Of a stretch of 64,000 nucleotides of DNA, positions 26,816 through 36,536 are shown in pieces. The position numbers and the translations under genes were made by a program. The stretch is taken from the NCBI GenBank assembly GCA_907163375.1, contig CAJQUW010011587.1:248001-312000 (forward strand), read 5' to 3'. Positions within the stretch are counted from its first letter, which is position 1, and every line of letters begins with the position of its first letter. The notes below the pieces were generated by a model. That model saw nothing but the letters and a program-made list of their open reading frames with translations. It did not search any database and had not been told where the DNA came from. This DNA is from Prostheceraeus crozeri. Its lineage: Eukaryota > Platyhelminthes > Polycladida > Euryleptidae.

Positions 26816-27180
26816 ACGCTTGTGGATTACGGCTTGCTATCACTCTCTACGGCTTGCTATCAAGCTGGTCAAGGCAACGACTTGGGATGTTTCCTCTTGT
26901 AAACAACTCCACCGGTTTTTATGTCAAAATCGGGGCCCGGATACCAACACAGTGACATGACGCACGCTCTGTCCGCCCGAAGTTGGATTTGTGGGTCGAG
27001 GCCTTGGAGTTGGGATAAGATCCCCTCTGAGTGATGCCTGTAACGGATTCAAGAGCTTAACACCTAGATGGTTGCTGACTTGCTATCGGGCCACTCTCTA
27101 CATTTAAAAAACGGCTTGCTATCAAGCACGTTTAATGTCTGGCTATCAAGTCATCTCAACGTGAGGTGGAGACCTTCGAT

Positions 27181-27510
27181 ATAATACTTCCTACGGTGAG
27201 GCGTTCCTTTTGGACGGCGAGCACTGCCACAGATGGAAGGAGGGCAAGGGACGGTGTCATACTTTAGACCGAAATCGCTGAGCTGTCGCTTATGTTGGGC
27301 ATGTGACACCGATCTCAACGGACTCTTTTCAATCGCTCGGTCATGAGTGCTTTAGCCATCTCCCGAAGGTTTTCTTTAAGATTCTCCACCAACGCTGTGA
27401 GACTGCCTCTGACCGAGGCTAAATGAAATGGAATGAATTGGAAGGGACATTCATGCGCCACACGCAACCACAAGCTTATTTCTCTCTTCGCTAGTGAACA
27501 AGCTCTTGTT
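27181..27510 (+). other. Conserved non-coding module, copy B
   Basis: Boxes ATAATACTTCCT, GGCGTTCC/TTTT/GGACGGCG, AGACCGAAATCGCTG, TTATGTTGGGCATGTGAC and TCTCAACGGA, then a long shared tail with GAGGCTAAATGAAATGGAATG and GCGCCACACGCAAC. CTAT-loop hairpins precede it at 27077-27151. Confidence 0.7.
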
Positions 27511-27940
27511 AGTGTAGTCAGAAAGTTTATCATGTTTTGCATAAGCAAAGTTTAGTGTAGTCAAATAGTTTTACCGTGACACACGTTTGTGAAAGTAAGG
27601 TTTGATCACCGACGTTTTATTTGTGAGTGTAGTCAGAAAGTTTATCATGTTGTACAAAAGTTTTACTGCGACACAGGTTGATGTATAGTTAGAAAGTTTG
27701 ATCATGACGTTTTATGAAACACAAGTTTATGAAGTGACGAAGTAGTCTGAAAGTTTATGAAACACAAGCTTGTGATAACAAAGTTATAACACAACACATT
27801 TTTGTTGAAGTAAAGTTTGATTGTCGCACAAGTTTTATTCGTTAGTGTAGTCTGGAAGTTTATGAAACACAAGTTTATAAAAGTAAAGTTTGATCATGAC
27901 AGAGGTTTTAGGAAATGTTAGTGTAGTTAGAAAGTATCAC
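27510..27940 (+). repeat. Irregular array of GTAGTCAGAAAGTTT motifs
   Basis: About seven copies of AGTGTAGTYWGAAAGTTT spaced 50-100 bp apart, several followed by ATCATG or ATGAAAC. Three inverted copies lie at 40951-41070 in the right arm. This may be a regulatory or replication-linked repeat. Confidence 0.6.
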
Positions 27941-28654
27941 ACAACACAATTTTATGAAGGCAAAGTTTGATCATGATGTTTTATGACTGACTGAACTCAC
28001 AACAGCATTAAAAAGTTTTTATCCTTAGTTGAGAAGGGGACTGCAGTGTGTAAAATGTTTTATGTGACAGTCTTTTCACAAACGGTGAAGTGTAAACTCA
28101 GTGAATACATCGGTTAGCTATACATCAACTTTGGATGTGAAGTAAAGCGAATCATGTTAGATGTACAGAGTGAATTGAATATTCGACATCGCATGCAAGT
28201 TTTTGATGACTTGAGTGTATCATGAAAAACCCATGTCTTAGTTTAACATGTTGGGTGTGAAAAGTGAGATGGATAAGAATAATTGTTGATGTATGTACAT
28301 GTAGTTAGAACTTATTTCATGACAGCAGAGTTTCAAACGTTTACAAGTCGCAGGGTTAAATGTGTAACTAGGGTTAACCAATCGATGTTTATACAGTGAC
28401 ACGTCATTTACGAATAACACTTAGTCTATCGCGTTTGTCACTTATGAATGACCAAGTGAGATTTACATGACATCGAAATAGAAAATGCAAACCAAGTGTG
28501 ATATGAAAGTGCAGAGATGAATAGATAAATATTTTGTAAATGGACGATTTTGGATGTATGGATGTGTTACACACCTTTGCTGCGAATGAAGTCAACGAGG
28601 TTTTTACTATGTCAAGTACATTCTTTAAAACGTCAGTGACATGGATACATTACT

Positions 28655-28900
28655 ATAGTCCATAATCCAAGGGTAGGAGTCTCTACGATTGGATTTAGGG
28701 ATTTAGCGTCTTATATAACATACATCAATGATAACTGTTGTTGCAGAGTGTATACATGCATTTACTAACTTAACAATTGGTGAATGACATAGCTAAATTG
28801 CTAAATGCCATAATCTAGGGGGTAGGGTTACATACCGTTGGATTTAGGGATTTAGGGTTTTATACAACACATTACAGTGGAACATGATTGTTATTTCTGT
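28655..28900 (+). promoter_or_regulatory. Duplicated promoter-like block upstream of the 28931 gene
   Basis: TTGGATTTAGGGATTTAG occurs at 28690 and 28849, each followed by a TTATA-type stretch (CTTATATAAC at 28710, TTTTATACAAC at 28860). CATAATCYARGGGTAGG precedes each. The second copy ends about 30 bp before ATG 28931. Confidence 0.5.
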
Positions 28901-28930
28901 TTTATTCATAGTGGAAGTCATTGAAGCAAT

Positions 28931-29308
28931 ATGAAATCTACAGTCACAACGTTTATGATGACGCATCGTACCTTAAGTAACCACATGTGTGATTTGACTC
29001 TTGATAAACAAGGATTCAATGGATTTTTACAAGCTCGGAAATTTACATTTAAAGTAAAGATGAATGATATGAAAGTGGCAGCAACTGAAAGTCTTCCTCT
29101 CTTCAAAAGATTAATAGAGAGTTTACAATCTCAAGATGTGAAGGGTGGACTCATTGCTTATATTGAGTTGAAAGATTTGCAAAAGCCACTTCGTTTTGAA
29201 TTCTATTGCTCAGAATGGACTACTCTTAGTGACCTATCTTATGCACGACATACAGAGAAAATTGTGGAGAAAATGGAAGACGATGGAAGGAAATGCATAC
29301 GTTGTTAA
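28931..29308 (+). CDS. Small Polinton-like element protein resembling the polB N-terminal domain
   Basis: A 125-residue open frame. Its second half (LFKRLIESLQSQDVKGG, IAYIELKDLQKPLRF, HTEKIVEKMEDDGR) can be laid by eye over the N-terminal region of this element's polB (about 38060-38450, minus) and over the separate protein at 40453-40896. The pattern is: a helix ending L..L, a strand pair, then a helix of the type ..K.I.KM.. before a short polar end. The function is unknown; as a relative of the polymerase's N-terminal part it may act in replication. Tandem promoter-like blocks lie directly upstream. The resemblance is weak and by eye only. Confidence 0.5.
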   Translation: MKSTVTTFMMTHRTLSNHMCDLTLDKQGFNGFLQARKFTFKVKMNDMKVAATESLPLFKRLIESLQSQDVKGGLIAYIELKDLQKPLRFEFYCSEWTTLSDLSYARHTEKIVEKMEDDGRKCIRC

Positions 29309-29424
29309 ATATATCATGATTCAAGTGAGTGTGTTTACATCAACGACTTTGTTTGATCGTCAGCATGTGTAAGTGAAATAAGAACTAGTTCAATGAATCA
29401 TTCGTTCTGCTAACCCTTGTCAGT

Positions 29425-29609
29425 GTGGGTGGGCACTAGAGTAATTGAGTCATTCTGCTTGGTGTGGGAGATGAATAGGTCTTTGTGCGGTAAAACGGGC
29501 GTGTTGTAACATGAGTCATTCTGCTTTGTTACTCATAGGTCTTTGTTCGCTAAAAGGGGCGTGTCACTAAAGTCTTTGTGAGGACTAGAACGACTTTGTA
29601 TATAAATAG
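29425..29609 (+). promoter_or_regulatory. Promoter with TATA box and repeated upstream motif
   Basis: ATAGGTCTTTGT followed by CGSTAAAASGGGCGTGT occurs twice, and GAGTCATTCTGCTT twice. The block ends in a clear TATA box TATATAAATAG (29599-29609). This is a plausible promoter for the 29705 gene. Confidence 0.6.
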
Positions 29610-29704
29610 GGAAGGCTTCCACCCACGCGGTGAAAAGTTCACGTGTGATAACTCTTTGTCACGTAACAAAGACAGGGAAAACATGAAAAGGGAAACGCAT
29701 GTGA

Positions 29705-30340
29705 TTGGAGCTAGGTGTGGTTATAAAACGAACGACTGAGCTCATGGCAATCATTTCCGTCCTTGAGCTAACCATGCAGTTGCTCGAAGCCATCAACTCC
29801 TCTGCTCTCGCACTGGGTACACTGAACTCCCTTACTTTAGCATCGGGTAAAAATGCTTTCAATCAAAAGATAACTCATCACGGAAAAGTCGTTACCATAA
29901 AAACACCAAGTCATCGGATGGATTATCTAAAGGTTATCTCAACACAGTATGGACTCGCTGTATGTGTACCGTTAGACTATTGGACACGGTTACAATTCAA
30001 TACTCCTGAAACATTCCTGAAAGAAAATCTCACCATTCCCAAAGAAATTGTTCGACACAATGGGAAGCGGTCACAAGTTTCCATCATGGAAAGACGATGC
30101 ATTTATGTTCATATGGATAGGCACTGTCTCATCATCCATGAAAAGGAGGGCAGCGAATTCGACTTTCTCAATTGCAAACCTCTCCCCATTTTGGGAAAAG
30201 GATTCTACTCATTTGAAATTAAAATTCAAACCATCTACATGGGTCCGCGCAAGGACGGAAGGTTGTTTGCGTTGAATCCCTATCTTGTCTCCATGACCTC
30301 CAAGAATGATGTCCATGTTGATGATAATCAACTACAGTAA
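29705..30340 (+). CDS. Polinton-like element protein of unknown function
   Basis: An open frame of 211 residues, the longest uninterrupted frame on the + strand of this element apart from the nested mariner. It has alternating strand-like segments (IVRHNGKRSQVSIMERRCIY, KGFYSFEIKIQTIYMG) and a hydrophobic N-terminal stretch. I see no known catalytic motif, signal peptide or zinc ligand set. The start is uncertain: upstream ATGs in other frames lie nearer the TATA box at 29599. It is followed by a small frame and the TBP-like gene. I do not recognise it and cannot assign it to any standard Polinton capsid, protease, ATPase or integrase family. Confidence 0.55.
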   Translation: MELGVVIKRTTELMAIISVLELTMQLLEAINSSALALGTLNSLTLASGKNAFNQKITHHGKVVTIKTPSHRMDYLKVISTQYGLAVCVPLDYWTRLQFNTPETFLKENLTIPKEIVRHNGKRSQVSIMERRCIYVHMDRHCLIIHEKEGSEFDFLNCKPLPILGKGFYSFEIKIQTIYMGPRKDGRLFALNPYLVSMTSKNDVHVDDNQLQ

Positions 30341-30562
30341 CACTCTCCACACACTGAGAACGCACCATCGGTCTTTATGAGACCAAGGCCTAACGGCCAA
30401 CTTATCAAGAAAGAAAAATGTACACTCACTATGCCACACATGAACATGACTATCTCCTTCTTTCTTAGGCATTACACTCTTCACTCAGGTTTGAATCATG
30501 ATCATGTGGAAATTATCAGCATGTCACTTTGTCATTGAAAAGTCTGTGTTACATTTCATGAT

Positions 30563-30739
30563 ATGAAACGTCAACTTCAACTTCAGATAACTCTAGAACG
30601 CTTTCAACTACGGAGGTTGCATCGTGCTATCATGTCCAACTCTTGTCGTGTGATTAGTTTAGGAGAAGGCACTGTATTTATTCCCATTCAAGAGATGATT
30701 CTACATCGTGATTCCAAAACCCTCATGGGAAAAGTATAA
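30563..30739 (+). CDS. Small basic open frame
   Basis: 58 residues starting MKRQLQLQITLERFQLRRLH, rich in Arg, Gln and Leu. Its stop overlaps the TATA box of the next gene. It may be a real small protein or the end of a longer decayed gene; no family is recognised. Confidence 0.3.
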   Translation: MKRQLQLQITLERFQLRRLHRAIMSNSCRVISLGEGTVFIPIQEMILHRDSKTLMGKV

Positions 30740-30742
30740 AAG
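30735..30742 (+). promoter_or_regulatory. TATA box of the TBP-like gene
   Basis: TATAAAAG, 36 bp before ATG 30778. Confidence 0.6.
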
Positions 30743-30777
30743 GGAAGTTCACTCAACCCTAATATCTTTTGTGAATC

Positions 30778-31315
30778 ATGACCCCCATCCGCATCATCAA
30801 CGCCATGCGCGAAATGAATCTCGGAAGAGATCCATTTAGAACAGTTACACATCCATCTTCCCGATTCAGTGTATCATCGTGGTCCTCCACAAATGTTGGT
30901 CATTCGCATGAGCAACGGTCGAAATCTTCAAATCTTTCGCTGCGGCAAAATCCAAGTCCTAGGAAACCTTTCTCATTTCGTGATGCAGTCCATGTGTTAC
31001 GAAGTCGTCAAGAAAATGCGAACACTCATGACTCATCTACGCCTCAGTCCCCTGACATTGAAGAATATATTACTGTCTGTTCAATTGAAGATGTTAGTGA
31101 ATCTAGCCAACATTAAAACCAGTAATCATTGTATATTTTATGAAACTGAACTCTTTCCTGCTGCTCTGATTCGGAAGTTGCATCCTGTTCATATTGCAGT
31201 GTTTCACAACGGACATTGTATCATGACTGGTTTACGTGATGTCAGTAAAGTAGCTGACATTGCTAAATCTCTAATGCGTTATCTGTATGAGTCACAGTTA
31301 ATAGAATCGTGTTAA
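30778..31315 (+). pseudogene. TATA-binding-protein-like gene, broken fossil
   Basis: Two segments resemble the two halves of the TBP saddle. The first reads VIRMSNGRNLQIFRCGKIQV, recalling the first-repeat strands of TBP (AVIMRI...ALIFSSGKMVCTG). The second is stronger: YETELFPAALIRKLHPVHIA then VFHNGHCIMTGLRDVSK, matching YEPELFPGLIYRM...LLIFVSGKIVLTGAK of TBP. TBP nucleates transcription at TATA boxes, and this element's own genes have clear TATA boxes. The copy is broken (about one break). A partial second copy lies at 32596-32838. TBP is not among the usual Polinton genes; some large DNA viruses carry TBP homologues. Confidence 0.65.
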
Positions 31316-31319
31316 TCAC

Positions 31320-31728
31320 ATGATGTGTTTTGAATGAGTCATCGCAATAGGCTATCGCCCACACACACGTGTCGGTGAAAAGGTCATCAACAAGGTTCAT
31401 CGCTTTATGATGAGTCAGCGCTATTTATAGACATGAAATGATGCCCACACACTTGTCGGTGAAAAGGTTGAACAAGACTGATCAGATTCTTATCTAAGTG
31501 ACTGGCGCTTTACCACTTCATGAGTCAGAGCTATTTATAGACATGAGTCACCAAAGTGGTTGATGTTTCCTAAGCCGAAGAAATTGTCATGATGTTACAT
31601 TCGTTGGTGAGGATGATAACTTACAAACTCTAACATGCTTTCGACTTTATTTTATACTTTACCTATCTTGCAAACAGTCAACATAGTTATGACTTCATTT
31701 ATATTTCACCTACATTGCAAACAGTGAC
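31320..31728 (+). promoter_or_regulatory. Intergenic block with repeated GTCGGTGAAAAGG motif
   Basis: CACACACGTGTCGGTGAAAA and CACACTTGTCGGTGAAAAGG occur near 31360 and 31445, and GCTATTTATAGACATGA near 31420 and 31530. The same arrangement is repeated at 32880-33150 in the duplicated unit. A related GCGGTGAAAAGTTC lies just after the TATA box at 29618. Confidence 0.5.
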
Positions 31729-32073
31729 ATGGTCAATACTTTATTTCGAACCCTACCCATCTCACAAAATGATCAAAACTTTTACTTCTGTCTATTGAGT
31801 GAGAATCCCATCTTTATGACAAAAGGAAGACGTCACAGTATGTACATGATATGTCATTCATCATCACAGCCGATTTTCATAGCACCGCACATAGGCATAC
31901 TGATGGTAGCAGAAAACAAATTTTTTTTATGGCTCACATTACCGGAGAAAACAAAGTCACTGATGTGCAGTTACAAAACAAAGTCAGCAAAAGCACTGGA
32001 TACCCTATCGATGATATGCTGTGATCAGGAGTTGGACGCATGCTACAAGGCTCTCACTCACAACACTCCATAG
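31729..32073 (+). CDS. Unknown Polinton-like element protein, copy 1
   Basis: A 114-residue frame containing SMYMICHSSSQPIFIAPHIG, which is repeated in the second copy at 33394-33645. Nothing is recognised. Because the two copies differ outside the shared core, the true gene limits are uncertain and both may be decayed. Confidence 0.35.
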   Translation: MVNTLFRTLPISQNDQNFYFCLLSENPIFMTKGRRHSMYMICHSSSQPIFIAPHIGILMVAENKFFLWLTLPEKTKSLMCSYKTKSAKALDTLSMICCDQELDACYKALTHNTP

Positions 32074-32595
32074 AAAACGCCATGGAGTGAAAAAGCAAAA
32101 TATCAACCACAACAGAGAGGAAGCATTCATCATCATACATCGCCGGACGGAGGAAGAGAAAGTTTCTGTCTCTTGGGTGGAGGTGGATGAGTGTCTGGAT
32201 GGCCGTACGGTAATGAGTGGTTAGGACTCATCCAGCATCGCTTGTCTTCCCAAGCGGAGAGACCTCGTTTCCTAAACGTCGTTGTTCTGACTTGATGCGA
32301 CTGTGATTTTAAAATGGTCATTTCTACTTTCTTAATTTTAAGTGAATCTAAGGCATCTTGATAGTCCCTATGTGTATTTTTCTAACGATTGACTTCGAGA
32401 TGCCTTTCGCCCGTTTAATAGAAAGCTCTGAGGATTTTAGCTTCATGGAGTACATCTTGGGGCGAAGCAAGATCATCTCCTCTATCTGTTTGCCGGCACA
32501 CTCATCCTTGAAGCAGCCAAGCTTCGCTTTATTTGCGGTAGAGTAAAGCGGAAGGTCAGTGGGATAGTTGGAACTATCAAACTTGGGTGCTAAAT

Positions 32596-32838
32596 ATGTC
32601 TGTTCAATTGAAGATGTTAGTGAATCTAGCCAACATTAAAACCAGTAATCATTGTATATTTTGTGAAACTGAACTCTTTCCTGCTGCTCTGATTCGGAAG
32701 TGGCATCCTGTTCATATTGCAGTGTTTCACAACGGACATTGTATCATGACTGGTTTACGTGATATCAGTAAAGTAGCTGACATTGTTAAATCTTTAATGC
32801 GTTATCTGTATGAGTCACAGTTAATAGAATCGTGTTAA
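32596..32838 (+). pseudogene. Partial duplicate of the TBP-like gene
   Basis: Encodes only the second TBP-like half (ELFPAALIRKWHPVHIAVFH). It is created by the tandem duplication, so it lacks the first repeat and the promoter. A fossil fragment. Confidence 0.7.
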
Positions 32839-34217
32839 TCACATGATGTGTTTTGAATGAGTCATCGCAATAGGCTATCGCCCACACACACGTGTCGGTG
32901 AAAAGGTCATCAACAAGGTTCATCGCTTTATGATGAGTCAGCGTTATTTATAGACATGAAATGATGCCCACGCACTTGTCGGTGAAAAGGTCACGCTGTC
33001 TGACGTGAGGCGCCATCGATGTTGAATGACACGCCCACACACTTGTCGGTGAAAAGATTGAACAAGACTGATTAGATTCTTATCTAACTGAATGGCACTT
33101 CACCACTTCATGAGTCAGAGCTATTTATAGACATGAGTCAGCAAAGTGTATGATGTTTCCTAAGCCGAAGAAATTTTCATGATGCTACATTCGTTGGAAA
33201 CTTTGTTAGAAATTTGAGGACTTTATTTCTAACTTTACAAACATCAACTTTATTTCTAACTTAACAAACTCTGAGATGATCCTATCTTTATTTCAAACTT
33301 TCCAAACGTCAACTTTATTTCTAACTTTACAAACAGTGAAATGATTCTAACTATATATTATACTTTACCTATCTTACAAACAGTGACATTCTTATGACAT
33401 TGTTACCAAGTCAGTCCCACCTATTTGAACCGCAACTTTATGTGAATGGAAAACTACACAGTATGTACATGATATGTTATTCATCATCACAGCCGATTTT
33501 CATAGCACCGCACATAGGTAATACTGATGGTAGCAGAAAACAAGTTTTTATGGCTCACATCACCGGAGAAAACAGAGTCATTGAAGGACTGACCTGCACA
33601 GGGACAAAACAAAGTCAGGAAAACCAGTTGATATGCAAGTCATGATACGAAGTGATCAGAATATGGACGCATGTTACAAGAGACTCACCCACAACACTCC
33701 ATAGAAAACGCCATGGAGTGAAAAAGCAAAACATCAACCACAACAGAGGAAGCATTCATCATGAGACATCGCCGGACGAAGGAGGAGAAAGTTTGTCTCT
33801 TGGGTGGAGGTGGATGAGTGTCTGGATGGCCGTACGGTAATGAGTGGTTAGGACTCATCCAGCATCGCTTGTCTTCCCAAGCGGAGAGACCTCGTTTCCT
33901 AAACGTCGTTGTTCTGACTTGATTCGGCTGTGATTTTAAAATGGTCATGTCTACTTTTTTAATTTTAAGTGAATCTAAGGCATCTCGATAGTCCCTATGT
34001 GTATTTTTCTAACGATTGACTTCGAGATGCCTTTCGCCCGTTTAATAGAAAGCTCTGAGGATTTTAGTCTCATGGAATACATCTTGGGGAGAAGCAAGAT
34101 CATCTCCTCTATCTGTTTGCCGGCACACTCATCCTTGAAGCAGCCAAGCTTCGCTTTATTTGTGGTAGAGTAAAGCGGATGGTCAGTGGGATAGTTGGAA
34201 CTATCAAACTTGGGTGC
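32597..34217 (+). repeat. Tandem segmental duplication, unit 2
   Basis: Repeats unit 1 starting at TGTCTGTTCAATTG (32597). The offset is 1523 bp at the start and 1627 bp at the end, so indels have accumulated. Unit 2 is the one continuous with the main polB body. Confidence 0.8.
33394..33645 (+). CDS. Unknown Polinton-like element protein, copy 2
   Basis: An 83-residue frame sharing SMYMICYSSSQPIFIAPHIG with copy 1 and then diverging. No family is recognised. It is likely a decayed duplicate. Confidence 0.3.
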   Translation: MTLLPSQSHLFEPQLYVNGKLHSMYMICYSSSQPIFIAPHIGNTDGSRKQVFMAHITGENRVIEGLTCTGTKQSQENQLICKS

Positions 34218-36536
34218 TAAATATTTTAAAATGTCTTCCTGCTTGACTTGGCTAGTGGTTGTCAAAGTCAGGAAGAAGCTGTCTGTATCGCCTCCTACTA
34301 ATTCCACATGTTGGATCAGTGGGCAAGTCTTGAAGGTGTGGTGAAACAACTTGTACATTTCTAACTTGGAGTGATCCAAGACAGCTTGACCAACATAAAT
34401 AGGTTTACAGAGTTCTACCTTAGATTTTAACATTTTAAAACCAGTGATGTCTTCGGAAATGACATTATGGTGATAAAACAGCGGTGAGCGGCATAACTTG
34501 ATACTCGTTTCCGGATCAGTCACTATACGATAGTCCATGCGTTTTCTTACATCCTGCATGGTTTTACCAAAGAGGGCATTATTCTTAAATTTCAAGAAGT
34601 CCTTTCCGAAAGGATTCTTGGATTCAGCCCGTTTCTTACTATTAAATTCTATATACGGTTTTAGAAAAGGCTTCTGCCTAAACTGGATAGCGTGATGGAC
34701 TTTGTCAAGTTGCATCCCCATACCTAGATAGAATTTGAGGATAGAATAGTGCACGATATAATGCTGCTTGTTAAATTGAGTGACAAAACTAGTGGGTTTA
34801 TATTTTAAGTCATTTTCCGCCTCATATTTCTGATTGTGTTCTTCCATAGAGAGAACATATCTGGACTGACTATGCCAGATGCAGGTGCGAGAGGAAAATC
34901 AACGGTCCTATTCTTAATGCAGTCTGGATAGATGAGGTCGACTTCAAATAAATAACCTATGTCGGCCTCATCTCCCAGTGCCATGATGTGTGCTGGATTG
35001 GAGAAGTGTTCAATGTCATGGGGCTCTACCCATTGGAAGTCAGACTGTGGCAAAGGCTTGGATAATGCACTTCCATATAAATTATGTTGGTCTATGTATA
35101 TTAAATGCGTGGTCGATCCTATGTCCTATGACGGGGTCTAAGGCGTCCTATTCTAATGTGACTTTCCTAAATGTCTCAAACACGTCAGCCAACAGATAGA
35201 CGTCTAATTTTAAGTAGGCAAGCATGTAGTCACCTAAATTCTAACCATGCTTGCTCTGCATGCCTATAGTCATCCGGCGAACAGTCCTCACCCGTCAAAT
35301 CATTTTTAAATTTATCGATGGACGGAAGGGATGTCTCCATTGAACTAAAATAACTATAAGGAAACACCCCTTTCCGTAGCATGAGACTTTCACTTATGTC
35401 GGGACAGTTTTTCACTAAATGCTGAGTGAGGGGAAGTGTTTCTAAATTATTAGCCAACGCGGCTAAGGAAGAAGACATAAATTGAAAGCTATCTAGAAAC
35501 TTTATGTCAAAGAAGACAGGCTTCCCCTCAGCGGTCTTATCTACTTGTACTTTGGCAGTGATGCACATAAATTTTTCCTTACTTTGTGCAGTCACTTTGG
35601 ATGACCAGGATTTTATTTTACCGAATCCATGGCGAATGATGATGTGAGCATCATAACATTTAAAGTTGTGAAAGATGACAGGGAGCGTTCGCCTTTTGAG
35701 CCTAAGTTTCATGTTACATTTACTGCACAAGGCAGACCTAAATTTACCACTGAGATGGCAATGGTCCCTCACTTTCCTATGTTGCTGATCATCAAAAGAT
35801 GAACAGCAGCGGGGACATTCCGTGGTCCTATCAAATTTGAGTTTATCGGCTTCTGTGAAGCACATGGGTTTCCTAGTCAGCTCCGTTTCATACCGTTGAT
35901 GAAAACGGGCATTCCTATCTAAAAAGTTGAGGAAGTTTTCAACGCACTCCTCGCCTTGCCACACATGCATTTTATTTTGATTCCTATAATATGGATGCCA
36001 TACTTCATGACAGGCAATGGCTGCTGGTTCATGACTTAGGTCTTCTTGTTCAATGTCCGCATAGATGGTACATACGGGACTGAGCTCATTGCCGTTTTCC
36101 TCAAACCTATAAAATTTATCTTTGGGCATGACTTCCATTTGAAGTTTACCCCGTGAGCACCACTCTTAATGCTGTTCAAGAAATGGTTTAGATGTGAAAC
36201 GCCGTGTGCAGCGATCACAGTAATAATGTTTGTCATCATAACTTTGCTGGTGGCGATACAACTTTGAAATTTTAGGAATGCCACAATAATGCCATTCTGG
36301 GTGGTTGTATCTATAGACTAGGAGAAGATTGACAACCCGGTCGAAGTTACTTTGGCGGTTGTTTTACCTAACACCCTTCAGACCTTTTTCCCAGAGATGG
36401 ACAACTATCTTGATTTTATTTGGCTTTTCAAATTGGGCGATGTCCTTAAAATCTAATGTGTTGACATCTTACCCGTCAAACTTAAGTTCATCCTCCCATT
36501 CACGATATTTAGTTATTCGTTCACGATTTATATCTA

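Larger units (their letters stand above)
25220..27620 (+). repeat. Left terminal inverted repeat of the Polinton-like element
   Basis: Matches the reverse complement of about 40940-43125. The stretch 25980-27140 is almost identical to 41510-42650. The inner part (27180-27560) is clearly more diverged. The left arm is longer because a 300-bp unit is duplicated near its end. It contains C-rich and T-rich runs, two copies of a conserved non-coding module, and several TTGCTATCA motifs. Confidence 0.85.
31074..32596 (+). repeat. Tandem segmental duplication, unit 1
   Basis: Starts inside the TBP-like gene at TGTCTGTTCAATTG and ends at GGTGCTAAAT near 32590. It contains the TBP-like 3' end, the unknown gene, and an antisense copy of the polB 3' end (about 32100-32590). 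Confidence 0.8.

Noticed and set aside
27315-27548. Conserved protein on the minus strand of the module (and 63296-63556 minus)
   Set aside because: The frames look alike (LRVA segment) because the DNA is conserved; stops appear at different points in other copies and the non-coding explanation is simpler.
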